Below are positions 11,788 to 22,905 of a stretch of DNA of 64,000 bases, piece by piece. The DNA lies in contig NC_081410.1 in assembly GCF_030272615.1 (NCBI RefSeq), forward strand, positions 505,592,442 to 505,656,441. The letters run 5' to 3'. The position numbers and the translations under genes are program-made. The stretch comes from Cryptomeria japonica. Its lineage: Eukaryota; Streptophyta; Pinopsida; Cupressales; Cupressaceae. The notes beneath the pieces were generated by a model. That model worked only from the letters and a program-made list of their open reading frames with translations, had not been told where the DNA came from and searched no databases. Position 1 is the stretch's first letter. Every line of letters begins with the position of its first letter.

Positions 11788-12108
11788 TTATTTTCTATGG
11801 GGTGTAGCATGAAATGAAGCCCCAGAATCTATTACCCAGGAATCATTAACATTATCCAAACATAATATTAAAGCATCTTGTAAAGTATTACTTGCAATAT
11901 TAGCTTCCTTACTGTCATTTTCATTTTTGTCTCCTTCTTTGTTTTTCTGAGACCAATAGTCTTTCTTTAGATGACCAGGCTTTCCGCAGTACCAGCAATC
12001 TTTCTTTCCTTTAGATTGAGAGCGTCCTATCTTTGACTTCCCTCGTGACTTCTCATTCCAGGGGCCTTTTCCTCTTTCCTTTGATCTTCCTCTGTTCTCC
12101 ACACTCAA
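11788..12108 (-). pseudogene. Element B zinc knuckle and protease
   Basis: A CCHC knuckle (CWYCGKPGHLKKDY, with the last Cys replaced by Tyr) is followed by the aspartic protease signature WVIDSGASFHATP. A frameshift between about 11573 and 11788 separates it from the integrase frame. Confidence 0.83.
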
Positions 12109-12366
12109 AACACTAGCTGATGATGTTGGAGTCTCACCTGTGCTTTTCCTTCACATTTCCTCGCTTAGGATAACACCAACAATATCATCAAATATCAAAG
12201 TATTTTTACCAGAGACAGAGTTACTTACAGCCATAACCAAGCTATTGCAGCTTTCTGGCCAAGAACATAAAATCAAGAGAGCCCTAACTTCTTCTGAAAA
12301 AGTAATTTTTTCCGAAGACAATTGACTGGTAATTGTATTAAATTCATTTAAGTGCTTTGCTATAGA

Positions 12367-12720
12367 TCATCCCTCACTCATTTTCAAATTACACAAACGC
12401 TTCATAAGAAATACCTTATTCGAAGCTAAGGGTTTTTCATACAACTTAGCCAATGTTGCCATCAAATCTACAGTCATTTTTTCTTCTGTTATATTGAAAG
12501 CTACAGACGGTGCAAGGCACAATCGAATGGATCCTAGTGCCTTTCTATCTAAAATGTCCCACTCTTCATCTGACATTGTGGTCGCTTTCTTTCCCTTTCC
12601 TTCCAATGGCCGCCACAAATCCTTTTGATACGAGTAATCCTCCATCTGCATTTTCCATAACTGATAATTCTGGTCGTTAAACTTTTCAACCTTGAATTTG
12701 GAATCCTCCATTGCTCCCAC
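12367..12720 (-). pseudogene. Element B Gag N-terminal domain
   Basis: About 117 residues (MEDSKFKVEKFNDQNYQLWK...) typical of Tnt1/Tork Gag, including the DEEWDILDRKALGSIRLCL stretch. A TGA at 12367 follows KMSEG where a CGA arginine is plausible. The frame resumes with SIAKHLNEFNT, so this was one Gag joined to the zinc knuckle downstream. Confidence 0.85.
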
Positions 12721-12757
12721 TCAAATCTAAAAGTCCTGCCAATTTATAGAAAACCTT

Positions 12758-12769
12758 GCTCTGATACCA
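12758..12769 (-). promoter_or_regulatory. Primer binding site of element B
   Basis: GCTCTGATACCA on the plus strand is the reverse complement of the tRNA-Met PBS. It lies 2 bp inside the 5' LTR. Confidence 0.9.
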
Positions 12770-12771
12770 AT

Positions 12772-13224
12772 TGTTAGGGTTTCAAGCAGATCCAAAGCAA
12801 ATATGAACTAACAATTATATGCAGATTTAAATACAAAAGATAAAGAAATAAAACAGGACACAGATAACACAGAGATTTAATGTGGTTCACCCAGAATGGG
12901 TTACGTCCACCATACACAGCTGTCCAATCTATCTTATTATCCAGCAAAAACAGTACATCAACCTTACAATGCCTTAAGCATCCCAATTGCTTATAACATG
13001 TGTTTTTAGGGCAACAAACAAAGTCGGCCTTTTTAGGGTTTTATTACAATGTCGGTTTTCATCAACAAAAAATGGCAAAAAAAAAAAAATTCTCAGGGGT
13101 TGCCGCCCCCGAACCCCCGCAACGAGCTTCACCTGCTTTCCCGGGGCCCGGCCCAACCCCGAACCTCGACAAGCATACATGCTAAGTGTACAGTACTTTT
13201 CTAATCAATCACCACATATCAACA
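12772..13224 (-). repeat. 5' LTR of element B
   Basis: Matches 8291-8647 closely except for an extra A-run plus GC-rich block at about 13078-13182 (GGGGTTGCCGCCCCCGAACC and onward) that the left LTR lacks. Confidence 0.9.
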
Positions 13225-16200
13225 TAAATGATAGTCTAAGTCAGATTTTATAGTGAAATGAAGTGCATGTTATCACAATAGTCTTATCAATGAAAATGAT
13301 TGTCAATCATCATTAACTTCAAATAAAACAAACACATCATCACCATGCTAGATCACATTTAAAATAGTTTCAAATGGGAGTCACAGTTATTTTAACTATC
13401 ACAAAGTACACATTCATGAAGTATTAAATAGAATAGCCAAGACAGAGGTCCTCATGAGAGGAATACAAGAAGTTCATTGTATGTGTAAACAGTCTTTAAG
13501 ATTACAACACACAAATTTTCATTTACAGTCAAAGATCACAATGATAATGAAGACCTACACAGTCCTAGAGGAAGTAAAGGGACAACCCAGGCTTGTGATT
13601 TGGGTTCAATATCAACATCAATGAGTACCATAGCAGTAGTGATAGAAAAAACAATGTATATACTACTTGTTACTATTTTGTGGCTCTCTCTTTTTTATAG
13701 CCTTTGTCCTAGCTTTATCTCTTTGGTTGGGTTGTCATTGAGATTTACATTTCAAATCTTTGCCCATGATCTCACTATTATTAATTTGGCTAGGACTGTT
13801 ATCACTTGTACTTTGCCATGTGTATTTGGTTCTTATTGTGTATCATCTTCTCATGACTTCTTCAGGAGGCTTTGTGTTTGCTCTTAACACTATCCTAGAA
13901 GATCTTTACTATATTTTCAATGAAACTTGGCTTTGTTTACTTCTTATTAACTATTTTGTTGGTGTAGCTATTCCTTTCTATGTCTTCTTTTAATGTGTTG
14001 CTCACAATTCTTTTCCTTAGACCTATACATAAGGCTTGTCATTGTCATCTACATACTCCAGTTATACTATGCTCTCAAACTTAGGCATATCTGTGTTTCC
14101 TTGCACATTTACAAATGTGCGTGAGAGTCATCTTGAACCAGTTCTAGGGAGGTATCTAGCAGAGGAAGCTTCATAACATTATAGTTTGTGTTAATAAGTT
14201 CCAAACATATATGTAAATAAAAAATTGACAAATATACCTCAATTTTGAAATGCTTTAATGTTTCTAGAACATGTTAGTGTATGCTTTCATCATGGAAAAA
14301 CATAATGTAGTTTATCATAACTGATGTAACAAAGTTGTATCTTTAAATGTCGTGTTCCTTCATTATAGATCTATGCTCAATTGATTTGAATTGCTTGATT
14401 GAAAAATTGGTAGATGTGGGTTGGAGTTTATAGGGGTTTGAAATGAGAAATAGACTTGTATCTATATGCAACTTGCACCTTTTCAAATTGAACTTTTGGA
14501 AAAGTCCAAATTTGGAGAGAAAATTCCTACTATTTGCAAATCCAACATTCATCTTTCAAATTTTAGGTCCAATTTCCATGAATAAGGGTTCCCAAGACCC
14601 TAGTCCTAGAAAATTGAGCCATGAGGAACATCATGAATAAGGGAATGAACCAAATTTATGGAAACATTCTGAAACCTAAGTACAATTAGGCATAAATAGG
14701 GCACAACCACTAAAGTGAGTCCAAACCTAGTGTATATTTATAAAGAGATACAACTTATGATGCAATATTTAGCCCCCTCTTAGCAAGAGTATGAAATTAT
14801 GCTCATGTACTCTTGGGAAAATATGGAGAAACCAAATATTCTGAAACCAAGATATTGAAGAGTCAAGATGATTAAAACTTTGGAAGGGTGGTAGCTCCCA
14901 AGACTTATGATATTGTCAATCTACAATATTGAGATAAAAGGGAAGTACAAAGTGAGTAATATGAGTAACATTGGTAACACACATGGAGCATGCAAAACAC
15001 AAAGTTATGACATTTATAACTAGTAAGATTCATATATTCTCACTAGGAACCGTATCAAAAAGACAAGGCATAGATCTAGGAATAGTAAGATCCTTATATA
15101 GTTACTAGGAGTCATGTCAGAGACACATTAAAGCATGATACCCAACTTAGTAAGATCCTCTAATACTTAGTCATAGATCGCATTCTAACAACAAATAGAA
15201 GGTCATGTCTTGGTAACCTAACTAGTCCATGAGTAGTAGCTCAAAATGTTATCAAATCTAGGTTAGGTTAGGAGCCCCAAGAACCTATAATGTGTCTTAT
15301 AATGGGTGTTGAAAATAATCTACACTCAAGCCAACAATGGAATGGTAAGAAAGGGGGTAGTAGCTCAATGATAGATAAATTTATTAACAAATAGATTGCC
15401 TTAAGTTGGATTCCTAGCTATTTTATGAGTATTAGCTTAACATTTTCATGCGTAAATAACATCTACTCCCACCTCTACCATAAATCCAACTTCCACCATT
15501 TCTCCTTCCACAACCTCTAGTCACCTTCATGTACCAAAGCCACTAGTGTCACACCTTTAGTACTTACATCCTTCACTTATCATCCACCATATGGCCTATT
15601 TATCAAATTTATTTATTCTACATGTAAAAGCCATATGCACAAGATGGAATGACAATTGGCAGATTTAAAAGCCATATTCCACAACCTTTGCTAAAATCCT
15701 TTCTGCCAATGCCAAAATATGAGGTTTGTAATAGGATGCGACATCCATCAAAGCATAATAGAGATGAGATGTCTAACAAGATGGCAGATCAAACAATGTA
15801 GGAAATCATCGATTAAAAATAAATACAAGATTATAGTTTATAGAGTTAACTTCATTTTGTCTTTTTGTGGCATTGAATTTCATAGTGTTTTAAAGAAGAT
15901 ATCATAGTTTTTCCAAAAAATGTCAAAACCCTGCCTAGTGTTTACCGAGAGGAGTAAATAATGTATAGTTTGGTCTCCCATGCATATAAATTCACCCAAA
16001 TGTGTGGGAAGACCTTTGTTCATGCTATGTATCATATTATGTTGTGTGCAAGGCTCCAAATTAGATTTGGTACGTGTTTGGGCATGAAGACAGTTTGATA
16101 TCTCTATGTATTAGATAGTAAAGGCAATAAGAGTGAAGAATTTGGTGGGAAGACCAAGCAATTGGTATTTTGAAGTGGTTGATGACAGAGAGAGGGGTGA

Positions 16201-17868
16201 AGCGAACCTATGCAACCTTCAAAAGGGTTTGTGGATCAAAACCAAATGAAATAGATTAAATTTCTATGACTGTCCTAAGGGTATTGATTGTCACAGTCAT
16301 AGTTTTACTCGTGATATTGTTTTTGTTTTGACAGAGTTGTGTTTGTAAACCCAAGTCATGTGGACATGTAATGGAGTCATGAGATGTCTTAAGACTACAT
16401 CAATACTTAACAACAACATAGTGTGTAGGCACCTAAAATATGAAAGGACTACATATTGGAAGGCGCATGTGATGATGCCATGAAAGGTCTGATATCCCTA
16501 TGTATCAGACTGAGAAAACCAGTGAAAGACAAAAAAAAAATGCATTGACAAGGCAAAAGGTTGAATTGCCTAATGTTTGTTGTTGAAGTGATGTGTGGGG
16601 ACCCTGCCAAGTCAAATACCTTGTTGTAGTTTCAAAGGGTGGAAAAAGAATAAGCATTTTATTTACCATCCTAATAGACCATCCATCATAACAATGATTA
16701 CCAATGATGTGTGCCTTGCAAACAAAGTTCTAGAGGAAGGCTCTTTCTATTGTAATACCAAGTGAGTGTTCATAGACCTTGTGTAGGGTCCTCCAAGCCT
16801 AGAGTAAGGAGTTTGAAGCCTAGATACATTGATTTGGCCTTGTGGCCATCAATGAGTGTTGACCCAATAGGAGAAGTCTTGAGACTAACAATTTTGGAAG
16901 TGTGGCATTGTTGAGAGCCAACACTTATGTGTGAACCCCATCTTCACGTATTATGATTAGTTGCCATGATACTTGACCCTATCCTCATGGTGTTGGCTCA
17001 ATTCATATTAGTGTGTTTTGTTGAAGAAACATGATGTGAGAAGTTTGATGCAGAGGCAAGGGTAGAACTCAATATTTCCTATTAGGACAACAACCACATT
17101 GATTAGGCAAGTCAGATAAGGTCTCTCCAATGTTTAGGATACACAAGGGCAGCATTAGTCATGTAAGTATGCATGAGCATGGGAATGGATAGTTGCTTTC
17201 CTTTTAGACTAATTTGGACAGTATTGAGATGATCCTATAAGGAATGACTGTCACCATACTCTCAATTACTTCACAACATTGATAATGAATAACCTTGTAC
17301 ATGTGTTTCCTTTTATTAAACAGGATATTCATGTAGTCCGGAATGCATGATTATCGTCTTTGACTATATGTTGAATATATAATAACGAGTGACTACTTAG
17401 TATGAGATATATATATATGTCATTCAATAAGTATATGTCATGTATTGACATAGGATGACACTTTATATGAGATTATCAATTTGGGATATACTTATAAGAA
17501 ATATGTGTATATATAGTAGATAAGTTCATTTCATGTATATATATAGTAGATAAGTTTTGGTAGCTCCCAAGAACAACTAACTTACATAAGGTAGATAAAG
17601 TCATTTCATCTCCCTGATTGGCTTTAAAGACTCTTGTATTTGGGTTAGCTAATTCCCTATCAGCACCATTTTTAATAGGTTTACCAATACTCAATGGTTC
17701 ATACAGTCCTCTTAGGAGTTGGACCATCTCAACCATGGTGCGCCTGATCATATTAGCTTGAAACCAGTGTGCCTCATATTAGCTTGAAACCTATGCCCCC
17801 TATTGGTAGCTGATGGGGATAGAATATCATTCATTGTACATATCAATGAGGTGTGCTTTACGTGTAGA
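13225..17868. other. Long unassigned AT-rich stretch
   Basis: No gene or element is recognised. Small structures seen: the second copy of the 33-bp repeat (14137-14169); a degenerate ~63-bp tandem repeat starting TAGTAAGAT at 15021, 15083 and 15148; a short duplication around 17509-17553 (TATATATAGTAGATAAGTT twice); and CATATTAGCTTGAAACC twice near 17749-17793. A 91-codon minus-strand frame at 17476-17751 has no recognised homology and low-complexity ends, so it is not called as a gene. The T-rich hydrophobic frames at 13600-13990 look random. Confidence 0.5.
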
Positions 17869-18394
17869 TACTAATAAAAAAAAAATTAAATAAATAGCCA
17901 TCAGAATTACGACGAATACTAAAATTTGCACCGACGATGGAATCGTCGGACCAACAGCATTCTCGTCGGTGCAAAGTTGTAGGATTCTGTTGAAATTCAG
18001 ACCCCAACTAAACAAACATCCGATGAGGATATTGTATGTTCGACGGCACTTCCTTGTCGGACAATCATCGATGCATATTAGTGGACCGACGACAAAACCG
18101 TCGGACATACAGCATTCTCGTCGGTGCAAAGTTTTAGACTTTCGTCAAAATTCTGATGCAATCTAAACAACATCCGACGAGGATGTTGTATGTCCGATGA
18201 CTTTTTTGACCGGAAGAGTGATCATGCCCACCGTCAACAGAGTGCATGGTGTCATCGTAATGACGACATTCAAAGGCATCGTCGGAAAGTTCGATGACGA
18301 GTTTTCGATGGCTACTTTTGTCGGTAGTTCAATGAAAAAAGTAGTCGCAATTCCGACAAACAGCCGTCGAAAATTAGCCCCGAATGTACTAGTG
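17869..18394. mobile_element. Small CACTA-type (En/Spm) DNA element
   Basis: The right end reads ...TACTAGTG, i.e. CACTAGTA inward on the minus strand, the normal CACTA terminus. The left end TACTAATAAAAAAAA fits the usual CACTAGTAGAAAAA with three C-to-T or G-to-A changes. Three-base AGA lies on both sides (17866-17868 and 18395-18397), the expected TSD size. The interior is packed with CCGACGA/TCGTCGG subterminal motifs in both orientations and contains a ~155-bp tandem duplication (units at 17945 and 18100). No transposase is present. The left flank is not element C gag, so the relation to C is unclear. Confidence 0.6.
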
Positions 18395-18435
18395 AGAGTT
18401 CTGATGGAGAATCTGATTGTGAAGCAACACATTTT

Positions 18436-19480
18436 GTGACAAAATTAAAAAGAGGTTCTGGAAAGTATAAGGGTAAGTTGCCCTTAAAATACTTTAACTA
18501 TGGAAAAATAGGACATTTTGCAGCCAAATACCTGTATGAAAAAGATGAGGACAGGAGCTATGAGAAGGAACCTAAGTTTGGTAAAAAGAAATTTATAAGA
18601 AAAGAAAAGAAGACTCATAATTTTAAAAGAAGCTTCTATTCTAAAGAAGAAAATTGTTCATCAGAGGAAAGTGAAGAAGAGTCCTTGAATGATGAGGTTT
18701 TATTTATGGCCCTTGAAGAAATAGTATCTAAAAATCAAGAAGAAGAAGACTACTTTGATGAAGGAGAAAAAGAAGTGGATCTTGAGCAAGAGTTGATAAG
18801 TGCTCTTAATGAAATCAAGAAGTTAAGAAAGAAAAATTAGAATTTAAAGTTGTTACAAGAAGAGAGTAACAAAAATTTTGAACAATCTTTTGCATTAGAG
18901 GTAACAAAAAAGTTGGTAGCTAATTTGAAGCTACAAATTGAGGAATATAAGAAGATAGAAGAAGAAATTAGATATCAGCTCAAGGACAAAGAACAAAATT
19001 GTGAAAAGTTTGAAGTTGAAATAGTTTCTCTAAGGAAGTTGGATAAAACTTCACAGTTGCTAAATCATGAGAAGATTAATCATAAAGGATCTATGTCTTT
19101 GGATGATCTTCTTGGTTCTCAGAAGCAATCTCTTGATAAGAGTGGAGTTGGCGATGAAGAAGGTCAATGTTCAAAATCTTCTCAAGAAGAACAATCAAAG
19201 TTTAATGCTAATAACACAAGAGATTCAATCTCTAAAAACAGAAATAGTGCCTTTAAGAGGTTCCCTACTATTGGACACACCCATATGGGCAGGTTTAATA
19301 ACTCTTACCTTTATGGTTATTGTTTTATATGTAATTATTTTGGTCACAAAGCCATAAATTGTAGTGTTTGCTAGGAGAGATTTCAGTTTTGTAAACAAAA
19401 ATTCATTTGCATCTCTAAGGAAATATAATGTTATTTGTTATAAATGCAATATTTTTGGTCATTTGTAAGAATGGTTTGGC
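18436..19480 (+). pseudogene. Element C Gag, C-terminal half
   Basis: The first knuckle is degenerate (YFNYGKIGHFAAKYLY, cysteines replaced by tyrosine). A long acidic, coiled-coil region follows. A single in-frame TAG at 18838 interrupts it. A LDDLLGSQKQSLDKSG stretch matches SIRE-type Gag and element A Gag. An intact knuckle CFICNYFGHKAINC lies near 19322-19363, and another CYKCNIFGHL near 19440 runs into a stop. Confidence 0.75.
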
Positions 19481-19499
19481 AGGGTTCACCAAGAAGGTT

Positions 19500-19851
19500 G
19501 AAAAAGAGCAAGGCACAAGAGTGTACCAAAGTGTGGAAGAAAAAGGAGAAGCAAACTTCTGAAAAGTCCTTAATTGTGCAAACAACCTTCCTTGCACAAA
19601 ATGAAAAGGATATTTGGTATGTTGACAGTGGCTACTCCAGGCATATGACAGGGGATAAGAGTAAACTTATGACTGTTAATAGGATGAATGGTGGTAAAGT
19701 TAGATTTGGAGGTAATTCTTTTGCAAGAGTTTCAGGTAAAGGAACAGTTGTGTTGAAGAATGGTGAAACCGTTTTATATGTTAAAGGGTTGAAACGTAAT
19801 TTGTTGAGCGTTAGTCAGTTGTGTGATCAAAGACATAACTTAGATCTTTAA
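19500..19851 (+). pseudogene. Element C protease
   Basis: The signature WYVDSGYSRHMTGD (Asp at 19624-19626) keeps the catalytic DSG, but the usual DSGCS cysteine is tyrosine. It is followed by GGKVRFGGNS and LKRNLLSVSQLCD, typical of SIRE-like Copia. The frame is lost at about 19851. Confidence 0.83.
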
Positions 19852-19971
19852 TTCAAATTGTTGTGTTATAAGTAAAAATGGAAAGCATGTTGTTGATCAT
19901 AGTAGGGTTGCTAACAATTTATATATACTTGATGATACTAATGGTAAAAAGTGTTGTTTAAGTCAGCTTGA

Positions 19972-20830
19972 TTGTGGCATAGAAGATTTGGGCACATGAA
20001 CTTTGATAATCTAATCCAAATTAGCAAGAAGAAAGTTGTTAGAGACATGCCACAACTTGGTAAGTCTTCATATATTGTTTGCAAAGACTGTCAGATGGGC
20101 AAACAAACTAGAGCTAGTTTCAAATCAAAGGAATTATCTAGTACTAGACCTCTAGAGCTTGTACACACTAATCCGTGTGGTCCTACAAGGACTGCAAGTT
20201 TACAAGGTGAGAAATACTTCATGCTTTTGATTGATGACTTTTCATGCATGACTTGGGTGCATTTTTAAAGGAAAAATCAAAAGCACTTGAGAAGTTTAAA
20301 GCTTTCAAAGCTCTAGTTGGAAATGAATTAAGACTAAAAATTAAATGTTTACATTCAGATAATGGAGGTGAATTTACTTCTAACAAATTTATCAAATTTT
20401 GTGAGAAAAGTGGTATTAAAAGACAGTTTTCAGCAGTTAAGACACCTCAACAAAATTGTGTTGTTGAGACAAAAAATAGATCAGTCCAAGAAATGGATCA
20501 AGTATGATGAATGAGTCAAAGGTAAGTGACACTTATTGGAGAGAAGCAGTTCATACTGTTGTCTACATTCAAAACATAGTAATGACGAGAACAAAACACA
20601 AAAAAAATACTATATGAGTTGTGGAAAGGCAAGACTACTACTGTAAAGTACTTTAGAGTTTTTGGTAATCCATGTTATATCAAAAGAGAAGAAGACGGCC
20701 TAGGTGAGTTTGATTCTAGGAAAGATGAAGGAATCTTTTTGGGCTATTCTTCTAAAAGTAAGGCTTATAAATGCTTCAATAAAAGGCTACATAAGATTGT
20801 AGAGAGTGTTAATGTAAAAATTCATGAGAT
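19972..20830 (+). pseudogene. Element C integrase
   Basis: GAG-pre-integrase WHRRFGHMNFDNL...CKDCQMGKQTRASF, then core GPTRTASLQGEKYFMLLIDD, HSDNGGEFTS and TPQQN. A frameshift near 20260 joins two frames, and another break lies near 20507-20619. The C-terminal part contains FRVFGNPCYI, DEGIFLGYSSKSKAYKC and KIVESVNV, which is nearly shared with element H. Confidence 0.83.
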
Positions 20831-21164
20831 TACTAACACTTGTGACAAGCATGAAAATGGTGATAATAGTGCTCAAAAAGATAAAATAGAAGGTCTTGTT
20901 CAACCTTCTTCCTCTCATGTACAAGTTGGGGCAGCAAGTGGTGATGCAAAGAATACTTTAAAAAATGTTCAACCAGAGGCAACAAACACTTCTTCAAGTA
21001 TTCAGCTTGAGACAACAAGTACTCTTTCTGAAAATGAATCTAAAATTGATCATGGTAAGACTACTTCGAAGACTCCTTCTAAGTTTGATCAAAGGAAACA
21101 TCTTGTTGATCAAATCTTACCTAAGAATAGAACAAGAGCAACTAGAAGAAATGTAAATTATTAT

Positions 21165-22680
21165 GAAGATGAGGATATTTCTTTGTTATCCATGTTTGAA
21201 CCTAAGTGTTTTGAAGAAGTAGTTGAAGATAAACATTGGATAGTTGCTATAAAAGAAGAGCTTGACCAAATACAAAAAAGAGAAACATGGGAGCTTATAC
21301 CTAGGTCCGAGGATAAGAATGTGATAGGTACAAAATGGGTCTTTAGAAACAAATTGAATGAAAAGGGTCAAGTGGTAAGGCTTGTTTGCAAAGGGTATGC
21401 ACAGGTGGAAGGTATTGATTTTGATGAAACATTTTCTCATGTTGCACGTCTAGAGACAATTAGAATGTTTTTAGCTTTTGCTTCCTTCAAAGGTTTCAAG
21501 ATTTTTCTAATGGATGTCAAATATGCTTTTCTTAATGGAAATTTGAATGAAGGTGTGTATATAGAACTGTCTAATGGATTTGTTTTGTCAAAGAATTATG
21601 ATTGTGTGTAAGCTGAAAAAGGCTCTTTATGGCCTTAAGCAAGCCCCACGTGCTTGGTGTGATAGGTTAGATAAATATCTACAACAAGAAGGATTTAAAA
21701 GAGGAATGACAAACATCAATCTCTATGTTAGAGAAGAAGGTAAACACATTCTAGTTGTAGTGTTTTATGTTGATGATCTGATTTTTGGAAGCAATTGTGT
21801 AGATATGTGCAAAGTTTTTGTTGTTAACATGAAGAAGGAATTTAAAATGACAATGTTGGGTGAGTTGTCCTTTCTTGGGCTACAAATTCTTCAATCTAAA
21901 AAAGGTATTTTTATCTCTCAAACCAAATATATTAGAGAGATGTTGAAGAGATTTAGAATGGAAGATTGTAAACCTATAAATACACCTATGGTAACAGGAT
22001 GCAAGCTTAGTAAAGATGATGAGTCTCCTAATGTGATTCAAACTTATTACAGGTCTATGGTAGGTAGTTTGTTATATGTTACATCTACTGGACCTGACAT
22101 TATGCAAGTTGTTGGTTATGTTGTCAGATTTCAGGCCACACCAAAAGACACTCATGTTCAAGTTGTTAAAAGGATCTTCAAATATCTTAAGGGTACTATT
22201 GATTTTGGTTTATGGTATCCTAGAAGTAACGATTTTACACTTATACAAATTGGGGAGGTTCAGTGGATGAAAGAAGAGCACAAGTGGTGGTGCTTTGTTT
22301 CTTGGTAACTGTCTTTTTTCATAGCTTAGTAAAAAAAACAAGCTTCTATTTCATTATCTCTAGTTGAAGCAGAGTATATTGCAATTGTATCTTGTTGTAC
22401 ACAAGTACTTTGGATGAACCAAACATTGAAAGACATAAAGGTAAAGTATGATCATCCTATTCCTATCTTTTGTGATAATAATTGTCATTAACATTTAAAA
22501 AAATCTAGTCTTGCTCTCTAGGACTAAACATATTCCCATTAAATATCATTTTTTTTTTGAGAGAGCAAGTCACTAATCAGCAAGTTAAGTTGGAATATGT
22601 GTCCTCTTAAGAACAGATTGCAGATTTGTTTACCAAGCCACTACCAAAGGAGACATTTGAGTTCTTAAGGCAAAAGTGTG
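21165..22680 (+). pseudogene. Element C reverse transcriptase and RNase H
   Basis: RT begins at KHWIVAIKEELDQI and passes TKWVFRNKLNE, CKGYAQVEGIDFDETF and MDVKYAFLNG. After a frameshift near 21600 it has [14 protein letters not shown], the catalytic FYVDDLIFGS and PINTPM. The RNase H part (after ~22250) is heavily eroded but LVEAEYIA near 22362 and IADLFTKPLPKETFEFL near 22618 are readable. Several stops are present. Confidence 0.83.
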
Positions 22681-22892
22681 AGTGATTTCACTTCCTCACT
22701 GATTTGCACATTGGACTCATGGGGAGTGTTTATTGTCATATCTCATGTCCCATTTTCAGTTATGTAAATTATTTTTAGGTATACAAACTTGGTTCAATCA
22801 TTGATGTCAAAGGGAAGTAGTGAGACAGGGGGAGCATTGTTTCAGAGCTGGTTTTTGTTTTAGATAGGTTCAGTTTGGGTTGCCATTAATGA

Positions 22893-22905
22893 CAAAGGGG
22901 GAGAT
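22893..22905 (+). promoter_or_regulatory. Polypurine tract of element C
   Basis: CAAAGGGGGAGAT lies directly before TGTTGAGC. An upstream GACAGGGGGAGCATT occurs near 22826-22840. Confidence 0.8.

Larger units (their letters stand above)
8291..13224 (-). mobile_element. Element B: Copia (Tork/Tnt1-like) retrotransposon
   Basis: Minus-strand element with LTRs at 12772-13224 (5') and 8291-8647 (3'). The PBS is 12758-12769 (reverse complement of TGGTATCAGAGC) and the PPT is at 8648-8662. Flanking bases TAAAC (8286-8290) and TAAAT (13225-13229) are a probable 5-bp target duplication with one change. The domain order is GAG, zinc knuckle, protease, GAG-pre-integrase, integrase, reverse transcriptase, RNase H, which defines Copia. 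The polyprotein is broken by a frameshift between protease and integrase and by several stops, so the copy is inactive. Confidence 0.93.

Noticed and set aside
13600-13993. Two overlapping hydrophobic frames that could look like membrane proteins
   Set aside because: T-rich DNA produces hydrophobic frames by chance. There is no promoter, no homology, and the two frames conflict.
17476-17751. 91-codon minus-strand frame (RRTMVEMVQLLRGLYEP...)
   Set aside because: The N-terminal half looks protein-like, but there is no recognised family and the tail is translated from TA-rich repeats.
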